64,000 nucleotides of DNA, from contig NZ_CP107780.1 in the NCBI RefSeq assembly GCF_036345175.1, forward strand, positions 1,798,001 through 1,862,000, given 5' to 3'. Positions 32,753 through 41,238 of this stretch are shown one piece after another. Source of the DNA: Streptomyces sp. NBC_00576. Its GTDB lineage: Bacteria > Actinomycetota > Actinomycetes > Streptomycetales > Streptomycetaceae. Positions within the stretch are counted from its first letter, which is position 1, and each line of letters begins with the position of its first letter. The notes under the pieces were generated by a model that did no database searches, was not told where the DNA came from, and was given only the letters and a program-made list of their open reading frames with translations. Position numbers and translations under genes: made by a program.

Positions 32753-33849
32753 CGTTCCTCCCCTGGATTGCGTCCGAAGCGGCGCCGGGCGGCCACCCTG
32801 ACCAGCCCGCCCGGCAGGAAGAGCACCACCGCCACGACGGCGGCGCCGTACAGGTACCGGGACGCCTCGCCCGGTGCGATCCCGCCCGTGCCCGGGTCGG
32901 AGACCAGGGGCAGGGCGTCGCTGTAGCGGGTCAGCAGCTGCGGCAGCAGCGAGACGAAGACCGCGCCGACCACCGCCCCGGAGACCGACCCGAGCCCGCC
33001 GATGACGATCATGGCGAGGTACTCCAGTGAGAGCGTGATGCCGAAGTAGTCGGGCACGGTCCGCTGGAAGACGAGGGCGAGCAGGACACCGGCCAGCCCC
33101 GCGTACATCGAGGACAGGACGAAGACGCCGGCCCGGTAGCGGGCCACGGGCACGCCGATCACCCCGGCGGCGATGCGGTGGTCGCGGATGGCGTTCATGG
33201 CCCGCCCGGGCCGCCCGCGCAGGACGCCCCGGGCGAACAGGGCGCAGCCGAGCAGGAGGACGAGTCCGGCGTACCAGAGCTTCTCCGCGGACCCGAACGG
33301 CACGTTCGCGACGAGGAGTTCACGGTCGTCGAAGGTGAGGCCGAAGAGGTTCAGCGGCGGTACGTCACGGCCGTTGAAGCCGCCGGTGAGGTCGCGGGCG
33401 TTGAACAGCACGTGCTGGCCGATGAAGATCAGGGCGATGGTGGCGATACCGAGGTAGGGGCCGCGCAGGCGCCCGGCGATCGGACTGAACAGGCCGCCCG
33501 CGGCGCCCGCGACCAGCGTGGCCAGCACCACCGCGAGCCAGGTCGGCAGTCCGAGCCCGCTCAGGCCGTCGCCCCCGTCCGCGGCGAACACGCAGTAGCT
33601 GTAGGCGCCGACCGCGAGGAAGAAGGCGTGGCCCATGGACAGCTGTCCCGTGGCGCCGGTGAGGAGGTTGATGCCGATGGCTCCGATCGCGGCGGCCATG
33701 GCGAACAGGCCCGCCTGGAGCCAGAAGCGGTCCAGGTAGAACGGGAGGGCGAGGAGCAGCAGGGTGCCCGCGGCGATCGCGTACGTACGCGCGTCCGGCC
33801 GTCGGAGCGCGCGCCGGGGTTCGGCCGTGCCGGCGAGGACGTCAGACAC
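32749..33849 (-). CDS. livM: Branched-chain amino acid ABC permease (LivM type)
   Basis: 366-residue inner-membrane permease with about ten hydrophobic segments. Family segments are GINLLTGATGQLSMGHAFF in outline and IVIGGLGSVSGAVVGAVF, typical of LivM. The start is GTG 33849, overlapping the LivH stop codon by 8 bp. It pairs with LivH to form the channel driven by the LivG/LivF ATPases encoded upstream. The C-terminus is Arg-rich and ends four bases into the binding-protein gene. Confidence 0.93.
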   Translation of the reverse strand: MSDVLAGTAEPRRALRRPDARTYAIAAGTLLLLALPFYLDRFWLQAGLFAMAAAIGAIGINLLTGATGQLSMGHAFFLAVGAYSYCVFAADGGDGLSGLGLPTWLAVVLATLVAGAAGGLFSPIAGRLRGPYLGIATIALIFIGQHVLFNARDLTGGFNGRDVPPLNLFGLTFDDRELLVANVPFGSAEKLWYAGLVLLLGCALFARGVLRGRPGRAMNAIRDHRIAAGVIGVPVARYRAGVFVLSSMYAGLAGVLLALVFQRTVPDYFGITLSLEYLAMIVIGGLGSVSGAVVGAVFVSLLPQLLTRYSDALPLVSDPGTGGIAPGEASRYLYGAAVVAVVLFLPGGLVRVAARRRFGRNPGEER

Positions 33850-34732
33850 GGGCCAGCTCCTTGGTGCCGAAGAGCCCGGCGGGCCGGACGAGCAGGATCA
33901 CGACCATGACCAGATAGGGCGCGAGGTCGCCGAGGCCCCGGCCCATGAAGGCCAGGTCGCTCTGGTAGCCGGTGGCGAGGGACTCGGTGACGCCGACCAC
34001 CAGGCCGCCGACGAGGGCGCCGGTCGTGGAGTCGAGTCCCCCGAGGATGGCTGCGGGGAAAGCCTTGAGCGCGGCGAGGGAGGTGGCCCGTTCCAGGCCC
34101 GGGGTAGGGAAGACGGTGAGGAACAGGGCGGCGACGGCCGCGAGTCCGCCCGCGACTGCCCAGGCGCCCAGCGAGACCCGGCCCAGTCTGACCCCCATGA
34201 GGGCCGCCGTCTCCGTGTTCTCGGCCGCCGCCCGCATCGCCACGCCCCAGGAGGTGTACCGGAAGGCGAGCAGGAAGGCGGTGATGAGCAGGGCCGCGGC
34301 GACGAAGGCGGCGATCCGGGTGTGCGCGAGCGAGATCGGGCCGAGGGTGAGGACGGCGTCGCCCCAGGGGTCGCCGAGCGCGAGGACGTCCGTACCGAGG
34401 CGGCGGGTGAGTTCGGTGGTCAGCAGGATGTCGACGCCGATGGTGACGATGGCCAGCACACTGTGGTCGCCGCCCCGGGCGCGGCGCATCACCAGGAACT
34501 CCACTGCCGCGCCGACGAGCGCGGCACCGGCGATTCCCGCCAGCAGCGCGGGCCAGAAGCCGATGTCGTCGTGGAGGGAGGCGGTGACATAGCCGCCGGC
34601 CAGCAGCAGTGAGGCGTGCGCGAAGTTGACGACCTCCGTGGCCCGGAAGATCACGACGAAGCCGAGGGCGATCAGGGCGTAGACGCTGCCCATGGAGATG
34701 CCGTTGAGAAGCAGCTCGGCGAAGGTGCTCAC
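33842..34732 (-). CDS. livH: Branched-chain amino acid ABC permease (LivH type)
   Basis: 296-residue membrane protein. The N-terminus reads VSTFAELLLNGISMGSVYAL in outline, followed by IFRATEVVNFAHASL and, near the C-terminus, KAFPAAILGGLDSTTGA, the LivH signatures. The start is GTG, overlapping the stop of livG (GTGA), since the open frame extends upstream without homology. It has about eight hydrophobic segments. Works with LivM as the heteromeric pore. Confidence 0.92.
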   Translation of the reverse strand: MSTFAELLLNGISMGSVYALIALGFVVIFRATEVVNFAHASLLLAGGYVTASLHDDIGFWPALLAGIAGAALVGAAVEFLVMRRARGGDHSVLAIVTIGVDILLTTELTRRLGTDVLALGDPWGDAVLTLGPISLAHTRIAAFVAAALLITAFLLAFRYTSWGVAMRAAAENTETAALMGVRLGRVSLGAWAVAGGLAAVAALFLTVFPTPGLERATSLAALKAFPAAILGGLDSTTGALVGGLVVGVTESLATGYQSDLAFMGRGLGDLAPYLVMVVILLVRPAGLFGTKELARV

Positions 34733-35544
34733 GGGGTGGCCTCCTCGCCGAGATAGGCGCGTACGACCTCCGGGTCGTTCTGTACGTCCGCCGGGGCCCC
34801 GTCCGCGATCAGCCGGCCGAAGTCCAGGACCGTGACCGTGTCCGCGAGTCTCATCACCACCCCCATGTCGTGCTCCACCAGGACGATCGAGATGCCGAGA
34901 CTGTCGCGGACCCCGGCGATGACGGCCGCGACCCGGCGCCGTTCGTCGGCGGTCATCCCGGCCACCGGTTCGTCGAGGAGCAGCAGCCGTGGCTCCATGC
35001 ACAGGGCCCGGGCGAGTTCCGCGAGCTTCTGCTGCCCGTAGGGCAGGGAACCGGCCGGGCGTCTCAGCTGCTCCTCCAGGCCGACGAACTCGGCGATCTC
35101 CCGCACGCGCGCGCGGTGCCTGCGTTCCTCGTGCGCCGCCGACGGCAGCCGAAGTCCGGCGGCGACGAAGCCGGTCCTGGTCAGCCGGTGGCGGCCGAGC
35201 AGCAGGCTGTCCTCGACGGTGGCGTGGGGCGGCAGGGCGAGGTTCTGGAAGATACGGGCGACACCGAGGCCGGCGATGCGGTGCGGGGGCATGCCGGTCA
35301 GCTCGTGCTCTCCGAAGCGGACACTGCCGGAGGTGGCCCGGTAGACACCGGACAGCACGTTGAAGCAGGTGGACTTGCCCGCGCCGTTGGGGCCGATGAG
35401 GGCGTGGACGGTGCCGGGGCGGACTGTGAAGCTGACGTCGTCGAGGGCGAGGAGGCCGGCGAAGCGGACAGTGAGGTGGTCAACGTTGAGGGCGGGCACG
35501 GCGTGGGCGTCAATGGTGGACGTCGGTCCGTCAAGTCTGGTCAA
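34729..35544 (-). CDS. livG: Branched-chain amino acid ABC ATPase (LivG type)
   Basis: 271-residue ABC ATPase: Walker A GPNGAGKST, Q-loop FQNLALP, signature LPYGQQKLAELARAL (a variant with YGQQK in place of LSGGQ), Walker B LLLLDEP, and H-loop VEHDMG. The start is probably TTG 35544, with GGGAGGG 9 nt upstream in the end of livF; an in-frame GTG near HAVPALNV is the alternative. The 4-bp overlap with livH implies coupling. Confidence 0.92.
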   Translation of the reverse strand: MTRLDGPTSTIDAHAVPALNVDHLTVRFAGLLALDDVSFTVRPGTVHALIGPNGAGKSTCFNVLSGVYRATSGSVRFGEHELTGMPPHRIAGLGVARIFQNLALPPHATVEDSLLLGRHRLTRTGFVAAGLRLPSAAHEERRHRARVREIAEFVGLEEQLRRPAGSLPYGQQKLAELARALCMEPRLLLLDEPVAGMTADERRRVAAVIAGVRDSLGISIVLVEHDMGVVMRLADTVTVLDFGRLIADGAPADVQNDPEVVRAYLGEEATP

Positions 35545-35550
35545 TGTGGA

Positions 35551-36456
35551 TCAGCCCTCCCATCTGGTCAACCTCGGCATGGAGCGCGTCAAGCCGGGCG
35601 CCCCCGCTCCACCCGTCGCCCCTGCCGCGTCCGCCGCCGCGTCCTCGTCCACCACGCCCAGGTAGCGGCGCCGCACCTCGTCGGAGGCGGCGAGTTCCGT
35701 GCAGGGGCCGGAGAGGGTGACTTCGCCGACCTCCAGGACGTACGCCTGGGTGGCCAGCCGGAGAGCCAGGGCCGCGTTCTGTTCGACGAGCAGGACGGAG
35801 GTGCCCTGGGCGTTTATCTCGCGCACGGTGTCGGCGATGCGCGCGGCCATCAGCGGGGCCAGGCCGAGCGACGGCTCGTCGAGGAGCAGGACCCTGGGGG
35901 CGGCCATCAGGGCACGGGCGACGGCCAGCATCTGCTGCTCGCCGCCCGACAGCAGCCCGGCGCGCTGCTGGGCGCGGTCGGCGAGGACGGGGAACAGTTC
36001 GTGCACGCGGTGCAGGGCTGCGGCCCGTTCCACACGTCCGCCGCGCGCGCCAAGGGCTCCGGCGCGCAGATTGTCGGCGACGGTCATCCGGGCGAACACC
36101 CGCCGCCCTTCCGGTACTTGGGACACCCCGGCGGCCACCACCCGGTCGGGGGCGAGCGCGTCGATCCGGCGTCCGCCGAGGGTGACGGTGCCGCCGGTCG
36201 TCGCCCCGCCCTGGAAGGAGAGGGTGCGGCTGATGGCGCGCAGCAGCGTGGACTTTCCGGCGCCGTTGCCGCCCAGCACCGTCACGACGGCCGCCTCGGG
36301 CACTTCCAGCGACACCTGCCGAAGGGCGCGCACGGGCCCGTACCCGACCGACAGATCCCGTACGACGAGATCGGCGCCGCCCGGAGAGCTGCCCGAAGAC
36401 CTGCGCGGAGATCCGCCCGCGAAACCGCTCGGAGATCCCCTTGTTCCGCCGCCCAT
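35551..36456 (-). CDS. livF: Branched-chain amino acid ABC ATPase (LivF type)
   Basis: 301-residue ABC ATPase: Walker A GGNGAGKST, signature LLSGGEQQML, Walker B VLLLDEPSLGLAP, H-loop LVEQNAALAL. SQVPEGRRVFARMTVADNL is diagnostic of LivF. The N-terminal ~30 residues are Gly/Ser-rich and the C-terminal ~35 Ala/Gly-rich, so the core is family length. ATG 36456 is chosen from GGAGCGG 8 nt upstream; a GTG seven codons earlier is possible. First gene of the leftward liv operon, divergent from the PucR-type regulator. Confidence 0.92.
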   Translation of the reverse strand: MGGGTRGSPSGFAGGSPRRSSGSSPGGADLVVRDLSVGYGPVRALRQVSLEVPEAAVVTVLGGNGAGKSTLLRAISRTLSFQGGATTGGTVTLGGRRIDALAPDRVVAAGVSQVPEGRRVFARMTVADNLRAGALGARGGRVERAAALHRVHELFPVLADRAQQRAGLLSGGEQQMLAVARALMAAPRVLLLDEPSLGLAPLMAARIADTVREINAQGTSVLLVEQNAALALRLATQAYVLEVGEVTLSGPCTELAASDEVRRRYLGVVDEDAAADAAGATGGAGAPGLTRSMPRLTRWEG

Positions 36457-36583
36457 GGCGTCCGCTCCCTCCCGCACACCCGTCCGGTGTGGCGCTCAGC
36501 CCAGCACCGGGGCGGGCGTCCGTCCACGGGTCGCGGCCGAAACTCCGCCGAAACGTGGCCGGAGACCAGCGGACTCCGCCGCC

Positions 36584-36603
36584 CGTTGTGCACGCGCACA
36601 ACG
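36584..36603. promoter_or_regulatory. Putative operator, 8-bp inverted repeat
   Basis: CGTTGTGC (36584-36591), 4 nt, GCACAACG (36596-36603): perfect 8-bp arms centred 61 bp before the regulator start and 138 bp from livF. It is the natural binding-site candidate for the PucR-type protein controlling both directions. Confidence 0.5.
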
Positions 36604-36654
36604 CTGCGTGTCAGGGGCCTGCCGAAGGGGCGCGGAGGGTGGCATCCTCCGCTC

Positions 36655-37896
36655 ATGGGACCGCGCAGAAGGCGTACGGGTCATGACTGGCAGGTGCTCG
36701 CCGAGGCTTGCGCGGCGCTGCTGGAACGGGTGCCGGAGCTGGTGGACGAACATGTGCGGCAACTGTCGGAGCACTCCCCCGTCTACGGCCAGGTCCTCCC
36801 GCACGACCAGCAGTGGCGGGAGGCGGAGGAGGCGATGCGGATCGGCATCGGGACGATCTCCGCGCCCCGGGGCTCACCGCGCCGCGACCTGGAGTACGCG
36901 GAGGACGCGGGCCGACGCCGCGCCCAGCAGGGGCTGCCGCTGGAACTGCTGGTGCACGCGTACCGGAGTGCGGGCTATCTGGTGTGGGACGCGCTGCTGG
37001 AGGGCGCCGGCGGCCAGGAACCGGAGCGGCTCGGCGTCCTGATGCGGTCGGCGACCCTTGTGTGGGCGGCGATCGACGCACAGGCGGCGGTGGCGTCGGA
37101 GGCGTACCGGGCGACCGAGATGGAGTTACGGCGGCGTACGGACGAGCAGTTGCAGGCGTTACTGGACGCGCTGCTCGACGGCCAGGAGTCGCCGGGGCTG
37201 GCCGCCAGGGCCGCGGCGGGGCTCGATCTGCCTGAGCGGGGCGCGTACGCGGTGGTGGTGCTGCGGGCGGAGCGGCGGGACCCCCGGGAGGCCTTCCACC
37301 GGCCGTTACGGGGCGCCGGGTACCGGTTCGTGTGGCGGATGCGGGCCGACCGGGAGGTGGGCGTGGTGCTGCTGGGGCCCGACCAGGGGCTCGACGCGGT
37401 GGCGCAGGCGCTGAGCGGGCGGTGCTCGGGGGCGGGCGGGATCAGTCCCGTCGTGCCGGGGCTGGCGGAGCTGGGGCGTGCCCGGCGGCTGGCCGAACTG
37501 GCGTTGCGCACCTGCCCGCCGGACGCGAGCGAGGTCGTACGGCTGGATCAGCGGATGCCGACGGCGCTGGTGGTGAGTCAGCCGGAACTCGCGAACCGGC
37601 TGGTGTCGGCCGTCTTCGGCGCCCTGGTCGGGCTGGAGCCCGCCGACCGGGAAGTGCTGCTGGAGACGCTGGACGTGTGGCTGGCCTGCGAGGGGTCGGC
37701 GGGACGGGCGGCCGGGCGGCTGTACTGCCACCGCAACACCGTGTTCAACCGGCTGCGGCGGCTGGAGCAGCTGACGTCCAGGTCACTGGCCAGACCACGC
37801 GATCTGATCGAGCTGACGCTGGCCCTGGACGCGTACCGGTTGTCGGGACCGGCGGGCGCGCCGGAGGAGGCCGCGCGGCTCGCGGGGAACGGGTGA
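36655..37896 (+). CDS. PucR-family transcriptional regulator
   Basis: 413 residues with a C-terminal PucR-type HTH (about 345-400): LDVWLACEGSAGRAAGRLY then CHRNTVFNRLRRLEQLT, the classic pattern. The N-terminal half is a helical ligand-sensing region and the middle a GGDEF-like CdaR domain. Members regulate purine, amino acid or sugar acid use. Being divergent from liv, it probably senses the transported compound. ATG 36655; the best Shine-Dalgarno (GGAGGG) lies farther upstream than usual (about 13 nt), so the start is slightly uncertain. Its stop codon is embedded in a terminator stem. Confidence 0.88.
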   Translation: MGPRRRRTGHDWQVLAEACAALLERVPELVDEHVRQLSEHSPVYGQVLPHDQQWREAEEAMRIGIGTISAPRGSPRRDLEYAEDAGRRRAQQGLPLELLVHAYRSAGYLVWDALLEGAGGQEPERLGVLMRSATLVWAAIDAQAAVASEAYRATEMELRRRTDEQLQALLDALLDGQESPGLAARAAAGLDLPERGAYAVVVLRAERRDPREAFHRPLRGAGYRFVWRMRADREVGVVLLGPDQGLDAVAQALSGRCSGAGGISPVVPGLAELGRARRLAELALRTCPPDASEVVRLDQRMPTALVVSQPELANRLVSAVFGALVGLEPADREVLLETLDVWLACEGSAGRAAGRLYCHRNTVFNRLRRLEQLTSRSLARPRDLIELTLALDAYRLSGPAGAPEEAARLAGNG

Positions 37897-37914
37897 TCCC
37901 GAGAGGGATCACCC
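37891..37914. terminator. GAGA-loop hairpin spanning the stop codon
   Basis: GGGTGATCCC (37891-37900), loop GAGA, GGGATCACCC (37905-37914): a perfect 10-bp stem. The TGA of the PucR-type gene is in its 5' arm. It separates this gene from the convergent glycerate kinase gene. Confidence 0.85.
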
Positions 37915-37943
37915 CTCGGCCTCCGACCAGCCTTGGGCCGGCC

Positions 37944-39113
37944 TCAGACCAGGAAGTCCCGTCCGATGTTCTCCGCGACCCGCTCCAGGATCGGTCCGGC
38001 GTCGGCGATGCACTTCGCGAGGTCCGGCTCGAGCTCCGTCAGGGGGTACGCGCGTCGGATGCCGGCCCGGCCCAGAGCCTCCGGGCGCAGGGCGAGGCGT
38101 CCACAGACCGCGATGACCTCGCGGCCCTGAGCCCGGGCCGCCGCCGCCACGCCGGCCGGGGCCTTGCCGTGCAGGGTCTGTTCGTCGAGGGAGCCCTCGC
38201 CGGTGATCACCAGCGTGGCACGGTCCAGGGCGGGCGCGAAGCCGAGGACGTCGAGCATGACCTCGATGCCGGGCCGGAACCGGGCGCCGAGAACCAGGGC
38301 GCCGTAACCGATGCCACCGGCGGCACCCGCACCCGGCGCGGCGGCGTACCCGGCGGCCTTCGAGCCGATCGCCGTCTCCAGGATCTTCGCGTAGTGCGCG
38401 AGAGCCTCGTCCAGGGCGGCCACATCGTCCGGGGAGGCGCCCTTCTGCGGGCCGTACACCGCGGGCGCGCCCGTCGGCCCGGTCAGCGGGTTGTCCACAT
38501 CGCTGGCCAGCACGAGATCGACGTCCGCGAGGCGGGTGTCGAGGCCCGAGAGGTCGGCCGTGGCGAGTCCGTCCAGCCCACCGCCCCCGGGCGGCAGCGG
38601 TTCGCCGTCGGCGTCCAGGAAGCGCGCGCCGAGCGCGGACAGCATGCCCGCGCCCCCGTCGGTGGTGGCGCTGCCGCCGACCCCGAAGACGATCGTGCGC
38701 GCCCCCGCGTCCAACGCGGCCCGAAGCAGTTCCCCGGAGCCGTACGTCGATGCCGTGAGCGGTGCGAAGACGCCCGAGGGCAGCCGCTGCAGCCCGCTGG
38801 CCTCCGCCATCTCCACCACCGCGGTGTCGCCGCGCAGCGCGAACGCGGCCGTCACCTCGTGCCCGAGCGGCCCCGCGACCCGTACCTCACGCCGTTCGAA
38901 TCCGGCGGCCACCGCGGCGGCCACGGTCCCGTCGCCACCGTCGGCCACGGGAAGCGCCTCGATCTCGACACCGGGGGCTGCCTTGCGCAGTCCGGCAGTC
39001 ACCCGCTCGGCGACCTCCACAGCCGTCAGCGATCCCTTGAACTTGTCGGCGGCGATCAGCACCCGCGCCGTCCGCACACCTGTCCCATTCGCCGTAACCG
39101 CAGCGTCCGCCAC
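37944..39113 (-). CDS. Glycerate kinase
   Basis: 389-residue GarK/GlxK-type (glycerate kinase 1 family) enzyme, phosphorylating D-glycerate to 2- or 3-phosphoglycerate. Family segments: LIAADKFKGSLTAVEVAE at the N-terminus, PVADGGDGTVAA, VEMAEASGLQRL, GVGGSATTDGGAGML (phosphate-binding) and VITGEGSLDEQTLHGKAPAG. The start is GTG 39113, with AAGGGG 8 nt upstream. Its product enters glycolysis, and glyoxylate from the ethylmalonyl-CoA route could in principle reach glycerate; that link is inference. Divergent from the ADP-ribosylglycohydrolase gene. Confidence 0.93.
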   Translation of the reverse strand: MADAAVTANGTGVRTARVLIAADKFKGSLTAVEVAERVTAGLRKAAPGVEIEALPVADGGDGTVAAAVAAGFERREVRVAGPLGHEVTAAFALRGDTAVVEMAEASGLQRLPSGVFAPLTASTYGSGELLRAALDAGARTIVFGVGGSATTDGGAGMLSALGARFLDADGEPLPPGGGGLDGLATADLSGLDTRLADVDLVLASDVDNPLTGPTGAPAVYGPQKGASPDDVAALDEALAHYAKILETAIGSKAAGYAAAPGAGAAGGIGYGALVLGARFRPGIEVMLDVLGFAPALDRATLVITGEGSLDEQTLHGKAPAGVAAAARAQGREVIAVCGRLALRPEALGRAGIRRAYPLTELEPDLAKCIADAGPILERVAENIGRDFLV

Positions 39114-39267
39114 CCTGTATTCCCCTTGCTCTCGGCCCCGTACATGTCAGGGCAGTCGCGCCGCTGCGACCTTAACCGCAGGAGACCCGCCACGTCATGC
39201 CTTCCCGGCCGCTCACAGCCAGGGCACCACCGGCAGCAGATGGTGGTAAACCGGAGGGATGACCGCT

Positions 39268-40338
39268 GTGGGCACCGCCACCGGACAGGCCGACCGTGTT
39301 CTCGGCGGCTGGCTGGGCCGGATCGCGGGAAACATGCTCGGCAAGCCGGTCGAGCGGGGCGACTACTGGACGCGCGACCGCATCGACCGCTATCTGCGGC
39401 TGACCGGCGCCGTGCCGCTCACCGACTATCTGCCGGAGCCCCCGGCAGGGAGCGAAGGCGACGGCTTCGAACTGCGCCCCGAGTGGCGTCAGTGCGTACG
39501 CGGCCGGATCCACGGCAGCTGCCGTGACGACGACGTCGACTACGCGATCCTCGGTCTGGACCTGCTGGAGACGCGCGGTTTCGACTTCAGCACCGAGCAG
39601 GTCGGCGAACTGTGGCTGCTGCGGCTGCCGTTCCTCCAGACGTTCACGGCGGAACGCGCCGCCTATCGCAACCTCGCGGCCGGTCTCAAGCCGCCGCTGA
39701 CCGCCACGTACGACAACCCGTACCAGGAATGGATCGGCGCCCTGATCCGCGCCGACATCTACGGCTGGACCTGTCCGGACGACCCCCACCGCGCCGCATA
39801 CCTCGCCCGCAGGGACGCCGTCCTCTCCCACACGGGCAACGGCGTGTACGGGGCGATGTTCGCTGCGGCACTGATCTCGGCGGCGTTCACGGCACCCACT
39901 GTGCGTCACGCCCTGGACACGGCGCTGACGGTCATCCCGGCGAGCAGCCGCCTGGCCCGTACGGTGCGCCGCGTCGTGGCGCTGCACGAAACCCGACTGA
40001 CCTGGGAGGACACGCTCACTACGGTCGCCGAGGAGACCGCCGGGCTCGGCTGGATCCACGCGGTGCCGAACATCGCCGTCCTCACCGCCGGGCTGCTGTA
40101 CGGCGACGGCGACTTCACCCGCACGATCACACTGACCGTCCGGGGCGGCCTGGACACCGACTCGAACGGCGCGACCGCGGGCTCGGTGGCCGGCGTGCTG
40201 TGCGGCGCGCAGGCGATCCCGAGCCAGTGGAAGGACCCGCTGGAGGACACGGTACGCAGCGCGGTGTTCGGCTTCGACGGCGTACGGATCAGTGAACTGG
40301 CGGAGCGGACCATGCGGTTGGGACACCCGCAGGTGTGA
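39268..40338 (+). CDS. ADP-ribosylglycohydrolase family protein
   Basis: About 356-residue DraG/ARH-like hydrolase that removes ADP-ribose from proteins or small molecules using two Mg ions. The N-terminal RIAGNMLGKPVERG, the acidic triplet SCRDDDVDYAI, and the C-terminal GGLDTDSNGATAGSVAG supply the expected metal ligands. Start choice is decided by ribosome-site spacing: GGAGGG directly abuts ATG 39259 (no spacer) but sits 9 nt before GTG 39268. ATG 39259 would add three residues and could be used leaderlessly. It heads a short run of NAD/ADP-ribose enzymes (Nudix, then sirtuin). Confidence 0.88.
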   Translation: MGTATGQADRVLGGWLGRIAGNMLGKPVERGDYWTRDRIDRYLRLTGAVPLTDYLPEPPAGSEGDGFELRPEWRQCVRGRIHGSCRDDDVDYAILGLDLLETRGFDFSTEQVGELWLLRLPFLQTFTAERAAYRNLAAGLKPPLTATYDNPYQEWIGALIRADIYGWTCPDDPHRAAYLARRDAVLSHTGNGVYGAMFAAALISAAFTAPTVRHALDTALTVIPASSRLARTVRRVVALHETRLTWEDTLTTVAEETAGLGWIHAVPNIAVLTAGLLYGDGDFTRTITLTVRGGLDTDSNGATAGSVAGVLCGAQAIPSQWKDPLEDTVRSAVFGFDGVRISELAERTMRLGHPQV

Positions 40339-40389
40339 TGGAACCCCGACGGCCCCTTTTACTCCCTTTCCCCTGGTTACGCTTCCCGG

Positions 40390-40881
40390 GTGACCATTCA
40401 AGACTTCGCCACATACATCGCCGGCCTGCCCCGTGTGCTGGCCGGCGCCGCCGCGCTCTTCCGTGACGCCGACGGACGGGTCCTGCTCGTCGAGCCCAAC
40501 TACCGTGAGGGCTGGGCCCTTCCGGGCGGCACGATCGAGTCGGACGACGGGGAGACCCCGCGCCAGGGTGCGCGCCGGGAGACCCTTGAGGAGATCGGCC
40601 TCGACCGGGAACTCGGCCGCCTGTTGGCCGTCGACTGGGTCCACATCGCGGGCCACCCGCCGCTGGTGGCATATCTGTACGACGGTGGCGTCCTCGACGA
40701 GGACGAGCTCAAGTCGATCACGTTGCAGGAGGAGGAGCTGCTGTCGTGGCGGCTCGTAGCACGCGAGGACCTCTCCGAGTACCTCCAGGGCTCACTGGGC
40801 CGCCGGGTCCTGCATGCCCTCGACGTCCTGGCGGAGGGCGCGGGAACGGTGGAACTGGAGAACGGCCACCGGGTGGCCTGA
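40390..40881 (+). CDS. Nudix hydrolase
   Basis: 163 residues with a complete Nudix box: GGTIESDDGETPRQGARRET continuing LEEIGL, i.e. Gx5Ex7REUxEExGU. These enzymes split nucleoside diphosphates linked to another moiety (ADP-ribose, NADH, dNTPs, sugar nucleotides). Substrate cannot be told from sequence, but the neighbours (ADP-ribosylglycohydrolase 51 bp upstream, sirtuin downstream) make ADP-ribose plausible. The start is GTG 40390. TACGCT lies 6 nt upstream and no Shine-Dalgarno is seen, so a leaderless transcript is possible. Confidence 0.9.
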   Translation: MTIQDFATYIAGLPRVLAGAAALFRDADGRVLLVEPNYREGWALPGGTIESDDGETPRQGARRETLEEIGLDRELGRLLAVDWVHIAGHPPLVAYLYDGGVLDEDELKSITLQEEELLSWRLVAREDLSEYLQGSLGRRVLHALDVLAEGAGTVELENGHRVA

Positions 40882-40901
40882 CGAGCGCCCCAGGCCGGGG
40901 T

Positions 40902-41108
40902 TCAGCCCTGGACGTCCGGCGGCTTCACAGCGTCCGCCGCCCGCCGTGTGTCGTCGCGCTCGACGACCCGGGCCTCCGTGCGGTGGCCACGCGCGATGTA
41001 GTCCCGGACGACGAGCTCGACGGCGTCCTGCGGGTTCCCGACGCCCGCGAGGACCATGACTTCGACGACGAGTTCGGCGTCGAGCGAGACGGAGACCTTG
41101 GCTGCCAT
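40902..41108 (-). CDS. Small ribbon-helix-helix-like (VapB-type antitoxin-like) protein
   Basis: 68 residues. MAAKVSVSLDAELVVEVM followed by NPQDAVELVVRDYIARG is the beta-strand plus two-helix pattern of RHH DNA-binding proteins such as VapB antitoxins. There is no toxin gene beside it, so it is an orphan or a stand-alone regulator. It lies opposite to its neighbours in the gap between the Nudix and sirtuin genes. TAGTGT sits 7 nt before the ATG, suggesting a leaderless mRNA. Assignment is by pattern, not by recognised homologue. Confidence 0.65.
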   Translation of the reverse strand: MAAKVSVSLDAELVVEVMVLAGVGNPQDAVELVVRDYIARGHRTEARVVERDDTRRAADAVKPPDVQG

Positions 41109-41238
41109 GCGCGGACACTAACACCGAGCATGCGTTCGTACACCGGTGCGGCGGCTACGGTCACGACCCCGGCCGCCGCCACGGCCTGGGGCCGTTAACC
41201 AGTCGCCGCCCCGAACGCCGGGATCTACCCTCGGCAAC

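Noticed and set aside
34870..36654. Long upstream extension of the PucR-type gene
   Set aside because: It is antisense to livG and livF with their full Walker motifs; homology of the regulator begins only at MGPRRRRTGH.
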